From JAVBJV01 sp031546815 (GTDB lineage: Bacteria > Pseudomonadota > Alphaproteobacteria > Acetobacterales > Acetobacteraceae), in contig JAVBJV010000052.1 in the NCBI GenBank assembly GCA_031546815.1, positions 1-43,498 of the forward strand: DNA of 43,498 bases, read 5' to 3'. The notes under the pieces were generated by a model, which had not been told where the DNA came from, did no database searches, and saw only the letters and a program-made list of their open reading frames with translations. Shown here in pieces: positions 25,381 through 34,190 of the stretch (the stretch's first letter is position 1; each line of letters begins with the position of its first letter). Both the position numbers and the translations under genes were made by a program.

Positions 25381-25799
25381 CAGCTTTTCAGACCACCCAT
25401 CTTGCACAGCAGCTTCCAGTGCGCTTCCGACACCGGCACCACCGACAGGCGCGACAGACGCACCAGCCCCAGATCCGCCAGTTCGGGCGTCGCCTTGATG
25501 GTCGCAAGGTTCACCGGCTTCGGCATCGGTTCCACCGCGCACATGTCCACGCAGACCCAGTTGCCCTTCTCCTCCAGCCCCGTCGGGTCGGGATATGCCT
25601 CGCGCGCCACTTCCACCACGCCCACAATCTCGCGGCCGATGTTGGAATGGTAGAAGAACGCCCGGTCCCCCAGCTTCATCGCGCTCAGGTTATTGCGCGC
25701 GGCGTAGTTCCGAACCCCGGTCCAGGGTTCGGTACCATTCGCCACCTGCTGGTCCCACGAAAACGCGTCGGGTTCGGATTTGACCAGCCAGAACGCCAT
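25380..25799 (-). CDS. EVE domain protein
   Basis: The 139-residue protein is a single EVE (PUA-like) domain. The N-terminus FWLVKSEPDAFSWDQ, the loop WTGVRNYAARNNL and the AFFYHSN segment are signature parts of the family. EVE domains are related to YTH domains and are thought to bind modified bases in RNA or DNA. It sits between the YciI and Rieske genes with one-base overlaps on both sides, so the three form a coupled operon. No link between base recognition and the Rieske protein is evident from sequence. Confidence 0.92.
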   Translation of the reverse strand: MAFWLVKSEPDAFSWDQQVANGTEPWTGVRNYAARNNLSAMKLGDRAFFYHSNIGREIVGVVEVAREAYPDPTGLEEKGNWVCVDMCAVEPMPKPVNLATIKATPELADLGLVRLSRLSVVPVSEAHWKLLCKMGGLKS

Positions 25800-26092
25800 C
25801 AGCCCAGCATCTCGCCATTGCGGAACACGCGGCGGAACGCGCGGATCTGGGCGCTTTCGAACAGGCCAGCCTTCGCATACGGGTCGCCCACGGCAAATTC
25901 TTCCGCCGCGGCACGGTCGGCCACGTCGATGATCAGCTGGCTGCCGCACGGATTACCGGCCAGATCGAGCAACGGCCCGCCCTCGACGATGACGCCGATC
26001 TGCGCCTTCAGATACTCAAGATGCACGGCGCGGGTAGCCATCCGCAGCTCCAGCTGGCCCGGACGGTCAGCGCATACGATCGAAAACAGCAT
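25799..26092 (-). CDS. YciI family protein
   Basis: The 97-residue protein is a small ferredoxin-like fold of the YciI family, with the conserved His of RAVHLEYLK and the Asp of FAVGDPYAKAGLFE typical of it. The family is small, cytoplasmic and enzymatically ill-defined; some members are dehalogenase-like. I start at ATG 26092 (MLFSIVCADRPGQ). It is the first gene of the YciI-EVE-Rieske operon, divergent from ccmC across a 128-base gap. Confidence 0.88.
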   Translation of the reverse strand: MLFSIVCADRPGQLELRMATRAVHLEYLKAQIGVIVEGGPLLDLAGNPCGSQLIIDVADRAAAEEFAVGDPYAKAGLFESAQIRAFRRVFRNGEMLG

Positions 26093-26220
26093 ACTTGGCG
26101 TTCCTGTCGATAAAAAACCGTTACGAAAATTGAGCCGGGTTATTCCCCAGCCCGGCCGGGACCCTACAATGTTCGGATGAGCCTTCAAACCTGTTCCTAT
26201 CGCAGCTATACATTGCCGCC

Positions 26221-26991
26221 GTGACACCTGACCTTGCCCCCCCTGCGCCAAGCAACCTGCACCGCTTCGCCAATCCCGGCCGCTTTCTGCGGATTTCCGG
26301 CACCATTCTGCCGTGGCTGGTGGCTGCGGCCGCCATCATCACCATCACCGGCCTCGCCTGGGGATTGTTCGTCTCGCCAGCCGACTGGCAGCAGCGCGAT
26401 TCGGTGCGGATCATGTATGTGCATGTCCCGGCCGCCTGGCTGGCGATGTCGGGCTATCTGAGCCTCGCCATCGCGTCCGCCATGGGGCTGGTCTGGAAGC
26501 ACCCGCTGGCCGATCTGGCCGCGGCCGAGATCGGGCCGATCGGCGCGTGCTTCACCGCGCTGTGTCTGGCGACCGGGTCGCTGTGGGGCAAGCCGATGTG
26601 GGGCGCGTGGTGGGTGTGGGACGCGCGGCTGACCTCGATGCTGATCCTGCTGTTCCTCTACCTTGGCCATATCGCGCTGGTCCGCGCGTTCGACACGCCC
26701 GAGCGCGGCTATCGCGCCGGGGCCATTCTGGCGCTGGTGGGTGTCATCAACCTGCCGGTCATCAAGGTTTCGGTGGACTGGTGGAACACGCTGCACCAGC
26801 CATCCAGCATGCGGAACATGAGCATCCATATCGACATGCGCATCCCGCTGCTGATCACCGCCATCGGCTTCTCGCTGGTATTCGCGGCGCTGGTCGTCAC
26901 GCAGCTGCGTTCGGCGATCATGGAACGCCGCATCCGTTCGCTGCTGCTGGTCCGCGCCCATCAGGCCGAGAACGCGGAGCAACCCGCATGA
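26221..26991 (+). CDS. ccmC: Heme exporter/transfer protein CcmC
   Basis: CcmC presents heme to CcmE in the periplasmic face of the inner membrane. The 256-residue protein has six helices and the heme-handling tryptophan-rich motif WGKPMWGAWWVWDARLT flanked by conserved histidines (VHVPAAWL and HQPSS). The start is a GTG at 26221, the only plausible initiator, with a weak ribosome binding site. It opens the ccmCDEFGHI operon and overlaps ccmD by four bases. The ABC part, ccmA and ccmB, is not in this window. Confidence 0.96.
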   Translation: MTPDLAPPAPSNLHRFANPGRFLRISGTILPWLVAAAAIITITGLAWGLFVSPADWQQRDSVRIMYVHVPAAWLAMSGYLSLAIASAMGLVWKHPLADLAAAEIGPIGACFTALCLATGSLWGKPMWGAWWVWDARLTSMLILLFLYLGHIALVRAFDTPERGYRAGAILALVGVINLPVIKVSVDWWNTLHQPSSMRNMSIHIDMRIPLLITAIGFSLVFAALVVTQLRSAIMERRIRSLLLVRAHQAENAEQPA

Positions 26992-27134
26992 CCCATCTGC
27001 CCTACATCGCCGCCACCTATGTGCTGACCGTGCTGGTGCTGGGCGGGCTGGGGCTGCTCGCCCTGCTGCGACATCGCGCGGCGAAACGCCGCCTGCGCGC
27101 CATCGACCCGCGTGCGGCCAGAGCGCAGGGCTGA
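26988..27134 (+). CDS. ccmD: Heme exporter protein CcmD
   Basis: CcmD is a 48-residue single-span membrane peptide that helps release holo-CcmE from the CcmABC complex. The sequence has one helix (YVLTVLVLGGLGLLALL) followed by a strongly basic C-terminus (RHRAAKRRLR), as expected. Identification rests on position between ccmC (4-base overlap) and ccmE as much as on sequence. Confidence 0.85.
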   Translation: MTHLPYIAATYVLTVLVLGGLGLLALLRHRAAKRRLRAIDPRAARAQG

Positions 27135-27138
27135 CATC

Positions 27139-27648
27139 ATGACAAGCCGCAAAAAACGCCGCCTGATCTTTCTGTGTCTGGGCATGCTGGGGCTGGGTGC
27201 CGCAGGTGCGCTGACGCTGACCGCCATGTCGGACAATCTGGTGTTCTTCATCCCGCCATCCGACGTGGCGACCAAGGCCGTGCCCGGCCGTCCGTTCCGT
27301 CTGGGCGGGCTGGTCGAGATCGGCAGTGTGGAAAAGGTCGATGAAGCCGGTCGCCCGCTGGCGCGCTTCCGCGTGACCGACGGCCCGGCGACCATCACCG
27401 TCACCTATGGCGGTATCCTGCCCGATCTGTTCCGTGAAGGTCAGGGCATCGTGGCGCTGGGTGCGTTACAGCCCGACGGCACCTTCCGCGCGACCGAAGT
27501 TCTGGCCAAGCACGACGAAACCTACATGCCGCCCGAAGTGGCCGACGCACTGCGCCGCACCGGGCACTGGAACCCGGAAGCGGGCGCTCCGCCGCCGCCT
27601 TCGTCGGAGTGGAATTCCATGCAACCGGCGCGGAGCTCCTCACAGTGA
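27139..27648 (+). CDS. ccmE: Cytochrome c maturation heme chaperone CcmE
   Basis: CcmE binds heme covalently in the periplasm and carries it to the CcmFH lyase. The 169-residue protein has an N-terminal anchor, an OB-fold domain and the heme-binding histidine in LAKHDETYMPPEV, with the conserved tyrosine four residues later. The proline-rich C-terminal tail (PEAGAPPPPSS) is of the flexible kind common in this family. I start at ATG 27139. It overlaps ccmF by four bases. Confidence 0.96.
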   Translation: MTSRKKRRLIFLCLGMLGLGAAGALTLTAMSDNLVFFIPPSDVATKAVPGRPFRLGGLVEIGSVEKVDEAGRPLARFRVTDGPATITVTYGGILPDLFREGQGIVALGALQPDGTFRATEVLAKHDETYMPPEVADALRRTGHWNPEAGAPPPPSSEWNSMQPARSSSQ

Positions 27649-29588
27649 TCCCGGAACTCGGCCATTTCGCCATGGCACTGGCTGTGGCGCTGGCCGTGGC
27701 ACAGGCGATCCTGCCGCTGTGGGGCGCGGCGCGGAACGATGCGCGCATGATGGCAACGGCGGGGCCGTTGGCCACCGGGCAGTTACTGGCGATGACGGTC
27801 AGTTTCGCGGCGCTGGTCTGGGCGTATGTCATATCCGATTTCAGCGTCGGCAACGTGGCGAGCAACAGCCACACGTTAAAGCCGCTGCTGTATAAAATCA
27901 CCGGCACCTGGGGCAATCACGAAGGGTCGCTGCTGCTGTGGTGCCTGCTGTTGGCGGGCTGTGCGGCGGCGGTGGCGGGCTTCGGGCGCAAGTTGCCAAC
28001 GCGGTTGCGCGCGCGGGTGATCGGCGTGCTGGGGCTGGTGGCTGCTGGCTTCCTGTTGTTCTCGCTGCTTACGTCGAACCCGTTCATCCGCATCTGGCCG
28101 CCGCCAATGGAAGGGCGAGACCTGAACCCGCTGTTGCAGGACCCCGGCCTCGCGTTCCATCCGCCGCTGCTCTACGCGGGGTATGTCGGGTTCTCGATTG
28201 CGTTTGCGTTTGCGGTGGCCGCGCTTCTGGAAGGGCGGTTGGACGCGGCCTGGGGGCGCTGGGTGCGGCCGTGGACTCTGGCAGCCTGGGCGTTCCTGAC
28301 CGCGGGCATCGCGTTGGGGTCGTGGTGGGCATATTACGAACTCGGCTGGGGTGGATACTGGTTCTGGGATCCGGTGGAAAATGCCTCGCTGATGCCGTGG
28401 CTGACCGGGACCGCCCTGCTGCACTCCGCCATCGTGGTGGAGAAGCGCGAGGCGCTGCGCATCTGGACCGTGCTGCTGGCCATCGCCACGTTCAGCCTGT
28501 CGCTGATGGGGACGTTCCTGGTGCGATCCGGCGTGCTGAATTCGGTGCATGCCTTCGCGAACGACCCGACGCGCGGCATGTTCATTCTGGCCCTGCTGCT
28601 GGCAACGATTGGCGGAGCGCTGGCGCTGTTCGCCTGGCGCGCGCCGAAGCTGGCACCGACCGGGCTGTTCGCACCCATCTCGCGCGAGGGTGCGCTGGTA
28701 CTGAACAACATCCTGCTCTGTACGATCACCAGCGTGGTGTTCGCGGGCACGTTGTGGCCGCTGGTGGCGGATCTGCTGTTCGGCATCAAGTTCAGCGTCG
28801 GTGCGCCGTTCTTCAATTCGACGATCATCTGGATCGCCTTGCCGCTGCTGCTGGCGATGGCAATCGGGCCGATGCTGGCGTGGAAACGTGCCTCGCTGGA
28901 GGACGCCGCGCGCAGGCTGTGGCCCGCCTGTGTGGTGGCGCTGCTGGTGGGCGGCATTGCTTTCTGGGGTGCGCCTGTACTGCCCGCGCTCGGCTTCATG
29001 CTGGCGGCATGGCTGGCCGCCGGATCGCTGCTGGATGTAGCAGGGCGCGCCCGTTTCCGCCCGAGCCGGTTGGGCACTGTGCCGCGCGCCGCGTGGGGCA
29101 CGGCGATCGCGCATATCGGCATGGCGATGAGCATTGCGGGCATCTGCGGCATGGCGCTGGCGAGTGAAACCACCGCCCTGATGCGCCCCGGCGAAACGCT
29201 GACCCATGCAGGGTACGACTGGAAGCTGGTGGCGGTGAACGACCGCACCGGCCCGAACTACGCCGCCCGCGCGGCCACGCTGGAACTGCGGCGCGGCGGC
29301 GACCTGATCGTCACCATGCACCCCGAACGGCACAGCTTTTCCACCCAGCGCATGACCACGACCGAGGCCGCCATCCACACCAACGGCATCGCCGATTTCT
29401 ACGTGGTACTGGGCGAGGAACGCGATGGCGCGGCCATCATGCGGCTGCACTACAACCCGCTGGCACCATGGATCTGGCTGGGTGCGTTGGTAATGGCGCT
29501 GGGCGGTTTCCTGTCGTTGTCGGATCGCAGCCTGCGCCTCGGCGTGCCGCGCCGGGCCAGCGCCGCCCTGCAGGAAGCAACAGCATGA
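27645..29588 (+). CDS. ccmF: Heme lyase CcmF
   Basis: CcmF is the large integral-membrane subunit of the cytochrome c heme lyase, attaching heme to apocytochrome CXXCH motifs. The 647-residue protein has many helices, the WWD-type motif WGGYWFWDPVENASLMPW and several conserved histidines around it, and a long periplasmic domain near the C-terminus. I choose the GTG at 27645 (VIPELGHFA), which matches the family N-terminus and overlaps the ccmE stop (GTGA). The upstream ATG at 27609 lies within ccmE. Confidence 0.96.
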   Translation: MIPELGHFAMALAVALAVAQAILPLWGAARNDARMMATAGPLATGQLLAMTVSFAALVWAYVISDFSVGNVASNSHTLKPLLYKITGTWGNHEGSLLLWCLLLAGCAAAVAGFGRKLPTRLRARVIGVLGLVAAGFLLFSLLTSNPFIRIWPPPMEGRDLNPLLQDPGLAFHPPLLYAGYVGFSIAFAFAVAALLEGRLDAAWGRWVRPWTLAAWAFLTAGIALGSWWAYYELGWGGYWFWDPVENASLMPWLTGTALLHSAIVVEKREALRIWTVLLAIATFSLSLMGTFLVRSGVLNSVHAFANDPTRGMFILALLLATIGGALALFAWRAPKLAPTGLFAPISREGALVLNNILLCTITSVVFAGTLWPLVADLLFGIKFSVGAPFFNSTIIWIALPLLLAMAIGPMLAWKRASLEDAARRLWPACVVALLVGGIAFWGAPVLPALGFMLAAWLAAGSLLDVAGRARFRPSRLGTVPRAAWGTAIAHIGMAMSIAGICGMALASETTALMRPGETLTHAGYDWKLVAVNDRTGPNYAARAATLELRRGGDLIVTMHPERHSFSTQRMTTTEAAIHTNGIADFYVVLGEERDGAAIMRLHYNPLAPWIWLGALVMALGGFLSLSDRSLRLGVPRRASAALQEATA

Positions 29589-30145
29589 ACCCGGTCACCA
29601 GACGCCGCCTGATCTACGCTGCCCCGCTGGGCATGGTCGCCGTTGGCGGTGCCAGTTTCTGGGCGATGCTGAGCGGCATGCAGACCGGTGCCTTCAACCC
29701 GCGCGGCGTCCCCAGTGCGCTGCTGGGCAAGGCGGCACCCACCACATCGCTGGCTGCACTCGACGGATACACCGGCTTCACCGATGCCGATCTGCGCGCG
29801 CCATCCGCGCCGATGCTGGTGAATTTCTTCGCATCCTGGTGCTCGCCCTGCGTGATCGAGCATCCGCAGTTCATGGCGCTGTCGCAGCAAGGCGTGCGAC
29901 TGCTGGGTGTGGCGTATAAAAACCGCCCCGAAGACGCGCGCACATTCCTGACCCAGCGCGGCAATCCCTATGCCGCCGTGGTGACGGATCTCGAGGGCCG
30001 TGTATCACTCGACTGGGGTCTGTATGGCGTGCCCGAGACCTATCTGATCGACAAGACCGGCATTATCCGCTGGCGCATGGCGGGGCCGATCACGCCCGAG
30101 ATCATGGCCGACAGTGTGCTGCCTCTGCTGCGGAAATACGGATGA
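29585..30145 (+). CDS. ccmG: Thiol:disulfide oxidoreductase CcmG (DsbE)
   Basis: CcmG reduces the CXXCH cysteines of apocytochrome c in the periplasm. The 186-residue protein has an N-terminal membrane anchor, a thioredoxin fold and the active site WCSPC. The conserved glutamate region and the cis-proline loop GVPETYLID are present. It overlaps ccmF and ccmH by four bases each. Confidence 0.96.
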   Translation: MNPVTRRRLIYAAPLGMVAVGGASFWAMLSGMQTGAFNPRGVPSALLGKAAPTTSLAALDGYTGFTDADLRAPSAPMLVNFFASWCSPCVIEHPQFMALSQQGVRLLGVAYKNRPEDARTFLTQRGNPYAAVVTDLEGRVSLDWGLYGVPETYLIDKTGIIRWRMAGPITPEIMADSVLPLLRKYG

Positions 30146-30591
30146 TGCGCACAAGACACCTGTTGCTGTGCCTGCTGCTGGCATCGCCCGCCTTCGCCAC
30201 CACCGACCCCGCCACCATGTTGCCGGACCCGACACAGGAAGCCCGCGCACGCGAAATCGGACAGGAACTGCGCTGCCTGGTCTGCGCAGGTCAGTCGATC
30301 GAAGACAGCAACGCCGACGTCGCCGCCGATTTGCGCCGCGCCGTGCGCACCCAGATCGCCGCCGGGGCAACCGACGACCAGACCCGCGCCTGGGTAACGG
30401 ACCGCTACGGCGACATGGTGCGTCTGCGCCCGCGCTTCACGGCGGCCACCGCACTGTTGTGGATTACGCCGATCCTTGTCTTGCTGGGCGGCTTCACCAC
30501 CGCGTTCCTGCTGCGCCGCCGCCGCGCCGAGGCCGCCGCACCATTAAGTGAAGCCGAACGCGCACGTCTGGCGGAGATCCTGAAGCAATGA
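30142..30591 (+). CDS. ccmH: Cytochrome c maturation protein CcmH
   Basis: CcmH passes electrons to apocytochrome and joins CcmF in the lyase. The 149-residue protein has a signal peptide, the redox motif LRCLVCAGQSI and one C-terminal membrane helix ending in RRRRAE. This is the short CcmH of systems with a separate CcmI, which follows with a four-base overlap. Confidence 0.95.
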   Translation: MMRTRHLLLCLLLASPAFATTDPATMLPDPTQEARAREIGQELRCLVCAGQSIEDSNADVAADLRRAVRTQIAAGATDDQTRAWVTDRYGDMVRLRPRFTAATALLWITPILVLLGGFTTAFLLRRRRAEAAAPLSEAERARLAEILKQ

Positions 30592-31295
30592 TCTGGGTCC
30601 TCTGCATCGCGCTGGCGCTGGCCACGCTGCTCCCCTTGCTGCTGGTGCTGCGCCCGAGCACCGCCACCATTACCGATCGGCGCGAGGCCGATGTCGCACT
30701 GTATCGGGCACAGACCGAAGAACTGACGCGCGATCTGGAACAGGGCCGTATCTCGGCCGCCGAACACAGCGCCGCAGCGGCGGAAGTCGCGCGGCGCTTG
30801 CTGTCGGCCAATGCCGCACCCACCCGCATGGCCACGCTGCGCACTGCCAGCCTGCCGATCCTGCTGGCCTTCACGCTGGTGCCCGCGCTGGGCTTCGGGT
30901 TGTATCTGTATCAGGGCCACCCCGAAATCGTCGGCGCACTGGAAGTCCGCGCCGAACAGACCAAGCTGATCGCGCAACTGCGCACCGCCGTCGAACGCCA
31001 GGACCAGACAACCGAACGCACCCGCCAGGGCTGGATCCTGCTGGGCAATGCCGAACGCACACAGCAGAACTATGCCGCCACGGCCGATGCGTACAAGCGC
31101 GCGCTGGCGATTCGGTTCGAGGCTGAATTGTCGTTCCAGATCGGCACAATGCTGATGGCCGCCAACAACGACATCACCGACGAAACCCGCGATTATTACC
31201 GCCGCGCGCTGGAAGCCGCCCCCGCCGATGCACCGTGGCGCCCCATGGCGGAACAGCTGCTCTCACGCGACAGCGGCACGACCGAACGGCGTTAA
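30588..31295 (+). CDS. ccmI: Cytochrome c maturation chaperone CcmI (CycH)
   Basis: CcmI binds the C-terminus of apocytochrome c and delivers it to CcmFH. The 235-residue protein has two N-terminal membrane helices separated by a heptad-rich cytoplasmic loop (ADVALYRAQTEELTRDLEQG) and a shortened TPR-like periplasmic domain. Its stop (31293-31295) overlaps the stop of the decayed gene on the opposite strand. The ccm operon ends here. Confidence 0.9.
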   Translation: MIWVLCIALALATLLPLLLVLRPSTATITDRREADVALYRAQTEELTRDLEQGRISAAEHSAAAAEVARRLLSANAAPTRMATLRTASLPILLAFTLVPALGFGLYLYQGHPEIVGALEVRAEQTKLIAQLRTAVERQDQTTERTRQGWILLGNAERTQQNYAATADAYKRALAIRFEAELSFQIGTMLMAANNDITDETRDYYRRALEAAPADAPWRPMAEQLLSRDSGTTERR

Positions 31296-31556
31296 CGCGG
31301 CCCGCACGCCTGGCTCAGCGCACGCATCCCCGCTGCCGCCCCGCCAAGCGGAAACGTGAGAGTGCCGATATCGCTACGCAGCGTCAGAGCCCCTTCTCCC
31401 GACCGCTCCTGCGCACTTGCGGCGTCAGCCGCGTGCGGCCGATGATCATCGGATTGGCATAATTCGTCATCTCGGCGCGCATCTGCAGATCGATCTGCCC
31501 CGCGCCCGAGGCGTCAGCGCTGCGAACGTTGCAGGAAACATCCGCGCGTCGCGCCC
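31292..31556 (-). pseudogene. Decayed, frameshifted paralogue of the 31557-32024 gene
   Basis: On the minus strand the sequence reads ADVSCNVRSADASGAGQIDL and, after a shift of frame near 31425, GALTLRSDIGTLTFPLGG then AAAGMRALSQACGPR and a TAA. The end matches the intact neighbour (TIQMQNKQTTIPLAGSAAG, then VAALVRQCGAR) position by position. The N-terminal half and signal peptide are missing, because the intact gene's 3' end lies directly upstream. I read it as the remnant of a tandem duplicate. A sequencing error could explain the frameshift but not the missing front. Confidence 0.65.
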
Positions 31557-32024
31557 TTATCGGGCGCCGCACTGCCTTACAAGCGCCGCCACGCCTGCTG
31601 CCGAACCGGCCAGAGGAATAGTCGTCTGTTTGTTCTGCATCTGGATGGTCAGCGTCTGCCCCGACATCACGCGCGCAAGATCGGCCGTCATCGACGTCTG
31701 CGATTGCATGACGAACAGGCCCATTTCCTCGTCGCGTTTGCCGGTCATGCTCAGCTGCACACGCCCGGCTTCCGACGACCATGTCACCGGCAGCGCCACG
31801 CCATTTGGGGTATTGCCGGGTTCGGCGTTAAAAAAAACATTCAGCCGACGCGTCGCGGAATTACAGGAAAAGCCTGCAATCTGCTGATCCGTATCGGGCT
31901 TTTCCCACGCCAGCACGACACCGTCATCGCCGCTGCGAAACCCCCAGGCCATCCCACCGGCGGTCTGCGCATGTGCGCCACCACCCATAACAAGCGCAAC
32001 CAGCAACGCAGAAGCAAACCGCAT
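31557..32024 (-). CDS. Small secreted protein of unknown function
   Basis: The 155-residue protein has a signal peptide (cleavage probably after GGGAHA), a tryptophan-containing N-terminal segment (GFRSGDDGVVLAWE) and two cysteines (GFSCN and VRQCG). It ends in a strand followed by IPLAGSAAGVAALVRQC, a pattern common among small periplasmic proteins of alphaproteobacteria. I do not recognise a named family with certainty. It stands 17 bases upstream of the proB end on the minus strand and may be read through from it. Confidence 0.75.
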   Translation of the reverse strand: MRFASALLVALVMGGGAHAQTAGGMAWGFRSGDDGVVLAWEKPDTDQQIAGFSCNSATRRLNVFFNAEPGNTPNGVALPVTWSSEAGRVQLSMTGKRDEEMGLFVMQSQTSMTADLARVMSGQTLTIQMQNKQTTIPLAGSAAGVAALVRQCGAR

Positions 32025-32041
32025 CTGAATGTCCCCTTCAG

Positions 32042-33154
32042 TTACAGCACCACCAGATCGTCACGATGGACAATCTCGTCCCGGCCACGCCAGCCTAGGA
32101 TGGATTCGATCTCGTCCGAACGCCGCCCTGCAATCCGCCGCGCATCCTCTGCCGCATAGGCAGACAGACCGCGCGCCAGTTCGTGCCCGTCCGGATCCTG
32201 CACTGTGACCGGATCGCCACGCAAAAATGTGCCGGTCACAGCGCGCACACCGGCAGGCAACAGGGATTTTCCGTCACGCAGCGCACGGATCGCCCCGGCA
32301 TCAACCACCATGGTGCCCATCGGCTTCAACGTATTCACGATCCACAGCTTGCGCGCCGAGCGCCCTTCCTGTGCGGGCAGGAACCAGGTGCAGCGCGCGC
32401 CGTTCAGCAATTCGCTCAGCGGACGCTGCGCCTTGCCGATCGCAATTGCCATCGCGGCACCGGCTGCGGTCGCAATCCGCGCTGCGATCAACTTCGTGCG
32501 CATCCCGCCCGAGGAATAACCCGGCGGCGGCTCGCCACCCATCGCCTCGATCTCGGGCGTGATGCCGGCAACCACAGGGATATGCGCCGCCTGCGGATCC
32601 TTGCGCGGGTCGGCGGTGTAGAGACCATCGATGTCCGAGAATAGAATCAGCGTATCGGCCTGCGCCATTTCCGCCACGCGCGCCGCCAGACGGTCGTTGT
32701 CGCCGAAGCGGATTTCCGATGTCGCCACGCTGTCGTTCTCGTTGATCACCGGCACGCAGCCCAGATGCAGCAACGTATCCAGCGTGGCCCGTGCGTTCAG
32801 GTAACGGCGGCGGTCTTCCGTATCGTCCAATGTCAGCAGCAACTGCGCGGCGGTGATGCCGACTTCCGCCAGCGCCTCGGTCCAGGCCTGCGCCAGACGG
32901 ATCTGCCCGACCGCCGCCGCTGCCTGTTTTTCTTCCAGCCGCAGCTTGGGCGATGTCAGCCCCAGCACGGGCCGCGCCAGAGCAATCGCGCCTGACGACA
33001 CCACAATCACTTCCGTGCCGCGTGCGCGGGCCGCCGCAATATCGGTCGCCAGCGCACGGATCCAGTCCATGCGCGGCGACGCACCATCAACCACCAGCGC
33101 CGATCCAACCTTCAGCACCAGACGTCGCGCTTTGGCCAAATCGGGAGTGGTCAT
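32042..33154 (-). CDS. proB: Glutamate 5-kinase
   Basis: ProB phosphorylates glutamate in the first step of proline synthesis. The 370-residue protein has an amino-acid-kinase domain (RLVLKVGSALVVD, VVSSGAIALA, NENDSVATSEIRFGDND, FSDIDGLYTADP) and a C-terminal PUA domain of about 90 residues. I start at 33154 (MTTPDLAKA), where the ATG overlaps the obgE end by four bases; the longer frame lies in obgE. No proA is nearby. Confidence 0.97.
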   Translation of the reverse strand: MTTPDLAKARRLVLKVGSALVVDGASPRMDWIRALATDIAAARARGTEVIVVSSGAIALARPVLGLTSPKLRLEEKQAAAAVGQIRLAQAWTEALAEVGITAAQLLLTLDDTEDRRRYLNARATLDTLLHLGCVPVINENDSVATSEIRFGDNDRLAARVAEMAQADTLILFSDIDGLYTADPRKDPQAAHIPVVAGITPEIEAMGGEPPPGYSSGGMRTKLIAARIATAAGAAMAIAIGKAQRPLSELLNGARCTWFLPAQEGRSARKLWIVNTLKPMGTMVVDAGAIRALRDGKSLLPAGVRAVTGTFLRGDPVTVQDPDGHELARGLSAYAAEDARRIAGRRSDEIESILGWRGRDEIVHRDDLVVL

Positions 33155-34173
33155 CTGGGTTTTTCCTCGGCACGTTTGCGGCGTGCTTCTGTTACTTCGG
33201 TCATCAGGGCGCGCAGAACTTCCTTCACGCCGATCCCCGCCGCGCCCGACATCACCATCACCGGACTGCCCGATGCGCGCGCCAGCGCCGCCTTGCGCCG
33301 CGTGATCTCGGCCGGGGTCAGCGCGTCGCACTTGTTCAGCACCAGGATTTCCTGCTTGTCGGCCAGCCCGCCGCCATAGGCTTCCAGCTCGCCGCGAATC
33401 GTGCGGTAGGCCTTGGTCACCGCCGAATCGGTGCCGTCGACCAGATGCAGCAGCACGGCGCAACGCTCGACATGGCCCAGGAACCGGTCGCCCAGCCCGG
33501 CGCCTTCGTGCGCGCCTTCGATCAGGCCCGGAATATCGGCCAGCACGAATTCTTCCGTGTCGCTGGGGCGCACGACGCCCAGACCCGGATGCAGCGTGGT
33601 GAACGGATAATCCGCAATCTTCGGCTTCGCGCCCGACACCGCCGACAGGAACGTGGACTTGCCCGCATTCGGCAGCCCCACCAGCCCCGCATCGGCGATC
33701 AGTTTCAGACGCAGCCAGACCCAGCGTTCTTCACCCGGCCAGCCCTTATCCGCCCGGCGCGGCGCGCGGTTGGTCGAAGTTTTGAAATGCGCATTCCCAT
33801 GCCCGCCATCGCCACCGCGGCACAGGGTTGCCCGCTGCCCCACTGTCACCATGTCGAGCAACAGAGTTTCGCGGTCCTCGTCGAAAATCTGCGTGCCGAC
33901 CGGCACCTTGATCACCACGTCTTCCGCGCCCGCGCCGGTGCGGTCGGAACCTGCGCCGTTGCCGCCCTTGCGGGCCTTGAAATGCTGGGTGTAACGAAAG
34001 TCGATCAGCGTGTTGAGGCCGGCTGCGGCTTCAAAAATAATATCGCCACCCTTGCCGCCCATGCCGCCATCCGGCCCACCATATTCCAGGAATTTTTCGC
34101 GCCGGAACGCGATGACGCCATCGCCGCCATCGCCGGAACGCACATAGATTTTAGCCTGATCGAGAAATTTCAT
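33151..34173 (-). CDS. obgE: Obg family GTPase
   Basis: ObgE/CgtA is an essential GTPase that binds the 50S subunit and links ribosome assembly to growth. The 340-residue protein has the glycine-rich Obg fold (residues 1-158, GGDGGHGNAHFKTSTNRAPR), then the G domain with GLPNAGKSTFLSAV, DIPGLIEGAHEGAGLG and NKCD. I start at 34173 (MKFLDQAKIYV). A strong terminator lies only about 18 bases upstream, so its transcription probably depends on read-through from rpmA. Confidence 0.97.
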   Translation of the reverse strand: MKFLDQAKIYVRSGDGGDGVIAFRREKFLEYGGPDGGMGGKGGDIIFEAAAGLNTLIDFRYTQHFKARKGGNGAGSDRTGAGAEDVVIKVPVGTQIFDEDRETLLLDMVTVGQRATLCRGGDGGHGNAHFKTSTNRAPRRADKGWPGEERWVWLRLKLIADAGLVGLPNAGKSTFLSAVSGAKPKIADYPFTTLHPGLGVVRPSDTEEFVLADIPGLIEGAHEGAGLGDRFLGHVERCAVLLHLVDGTDSAVTKAYRTIRGELEAYGGGLADKQEILVLNKCDALTPAEITRRKAALARASGSPVMVMSGAAGIGVKEVLRALMTEVTEARRKRAEEKPR

Positions 34174-34190
34174 ACTGCGGTTCCAGAACG

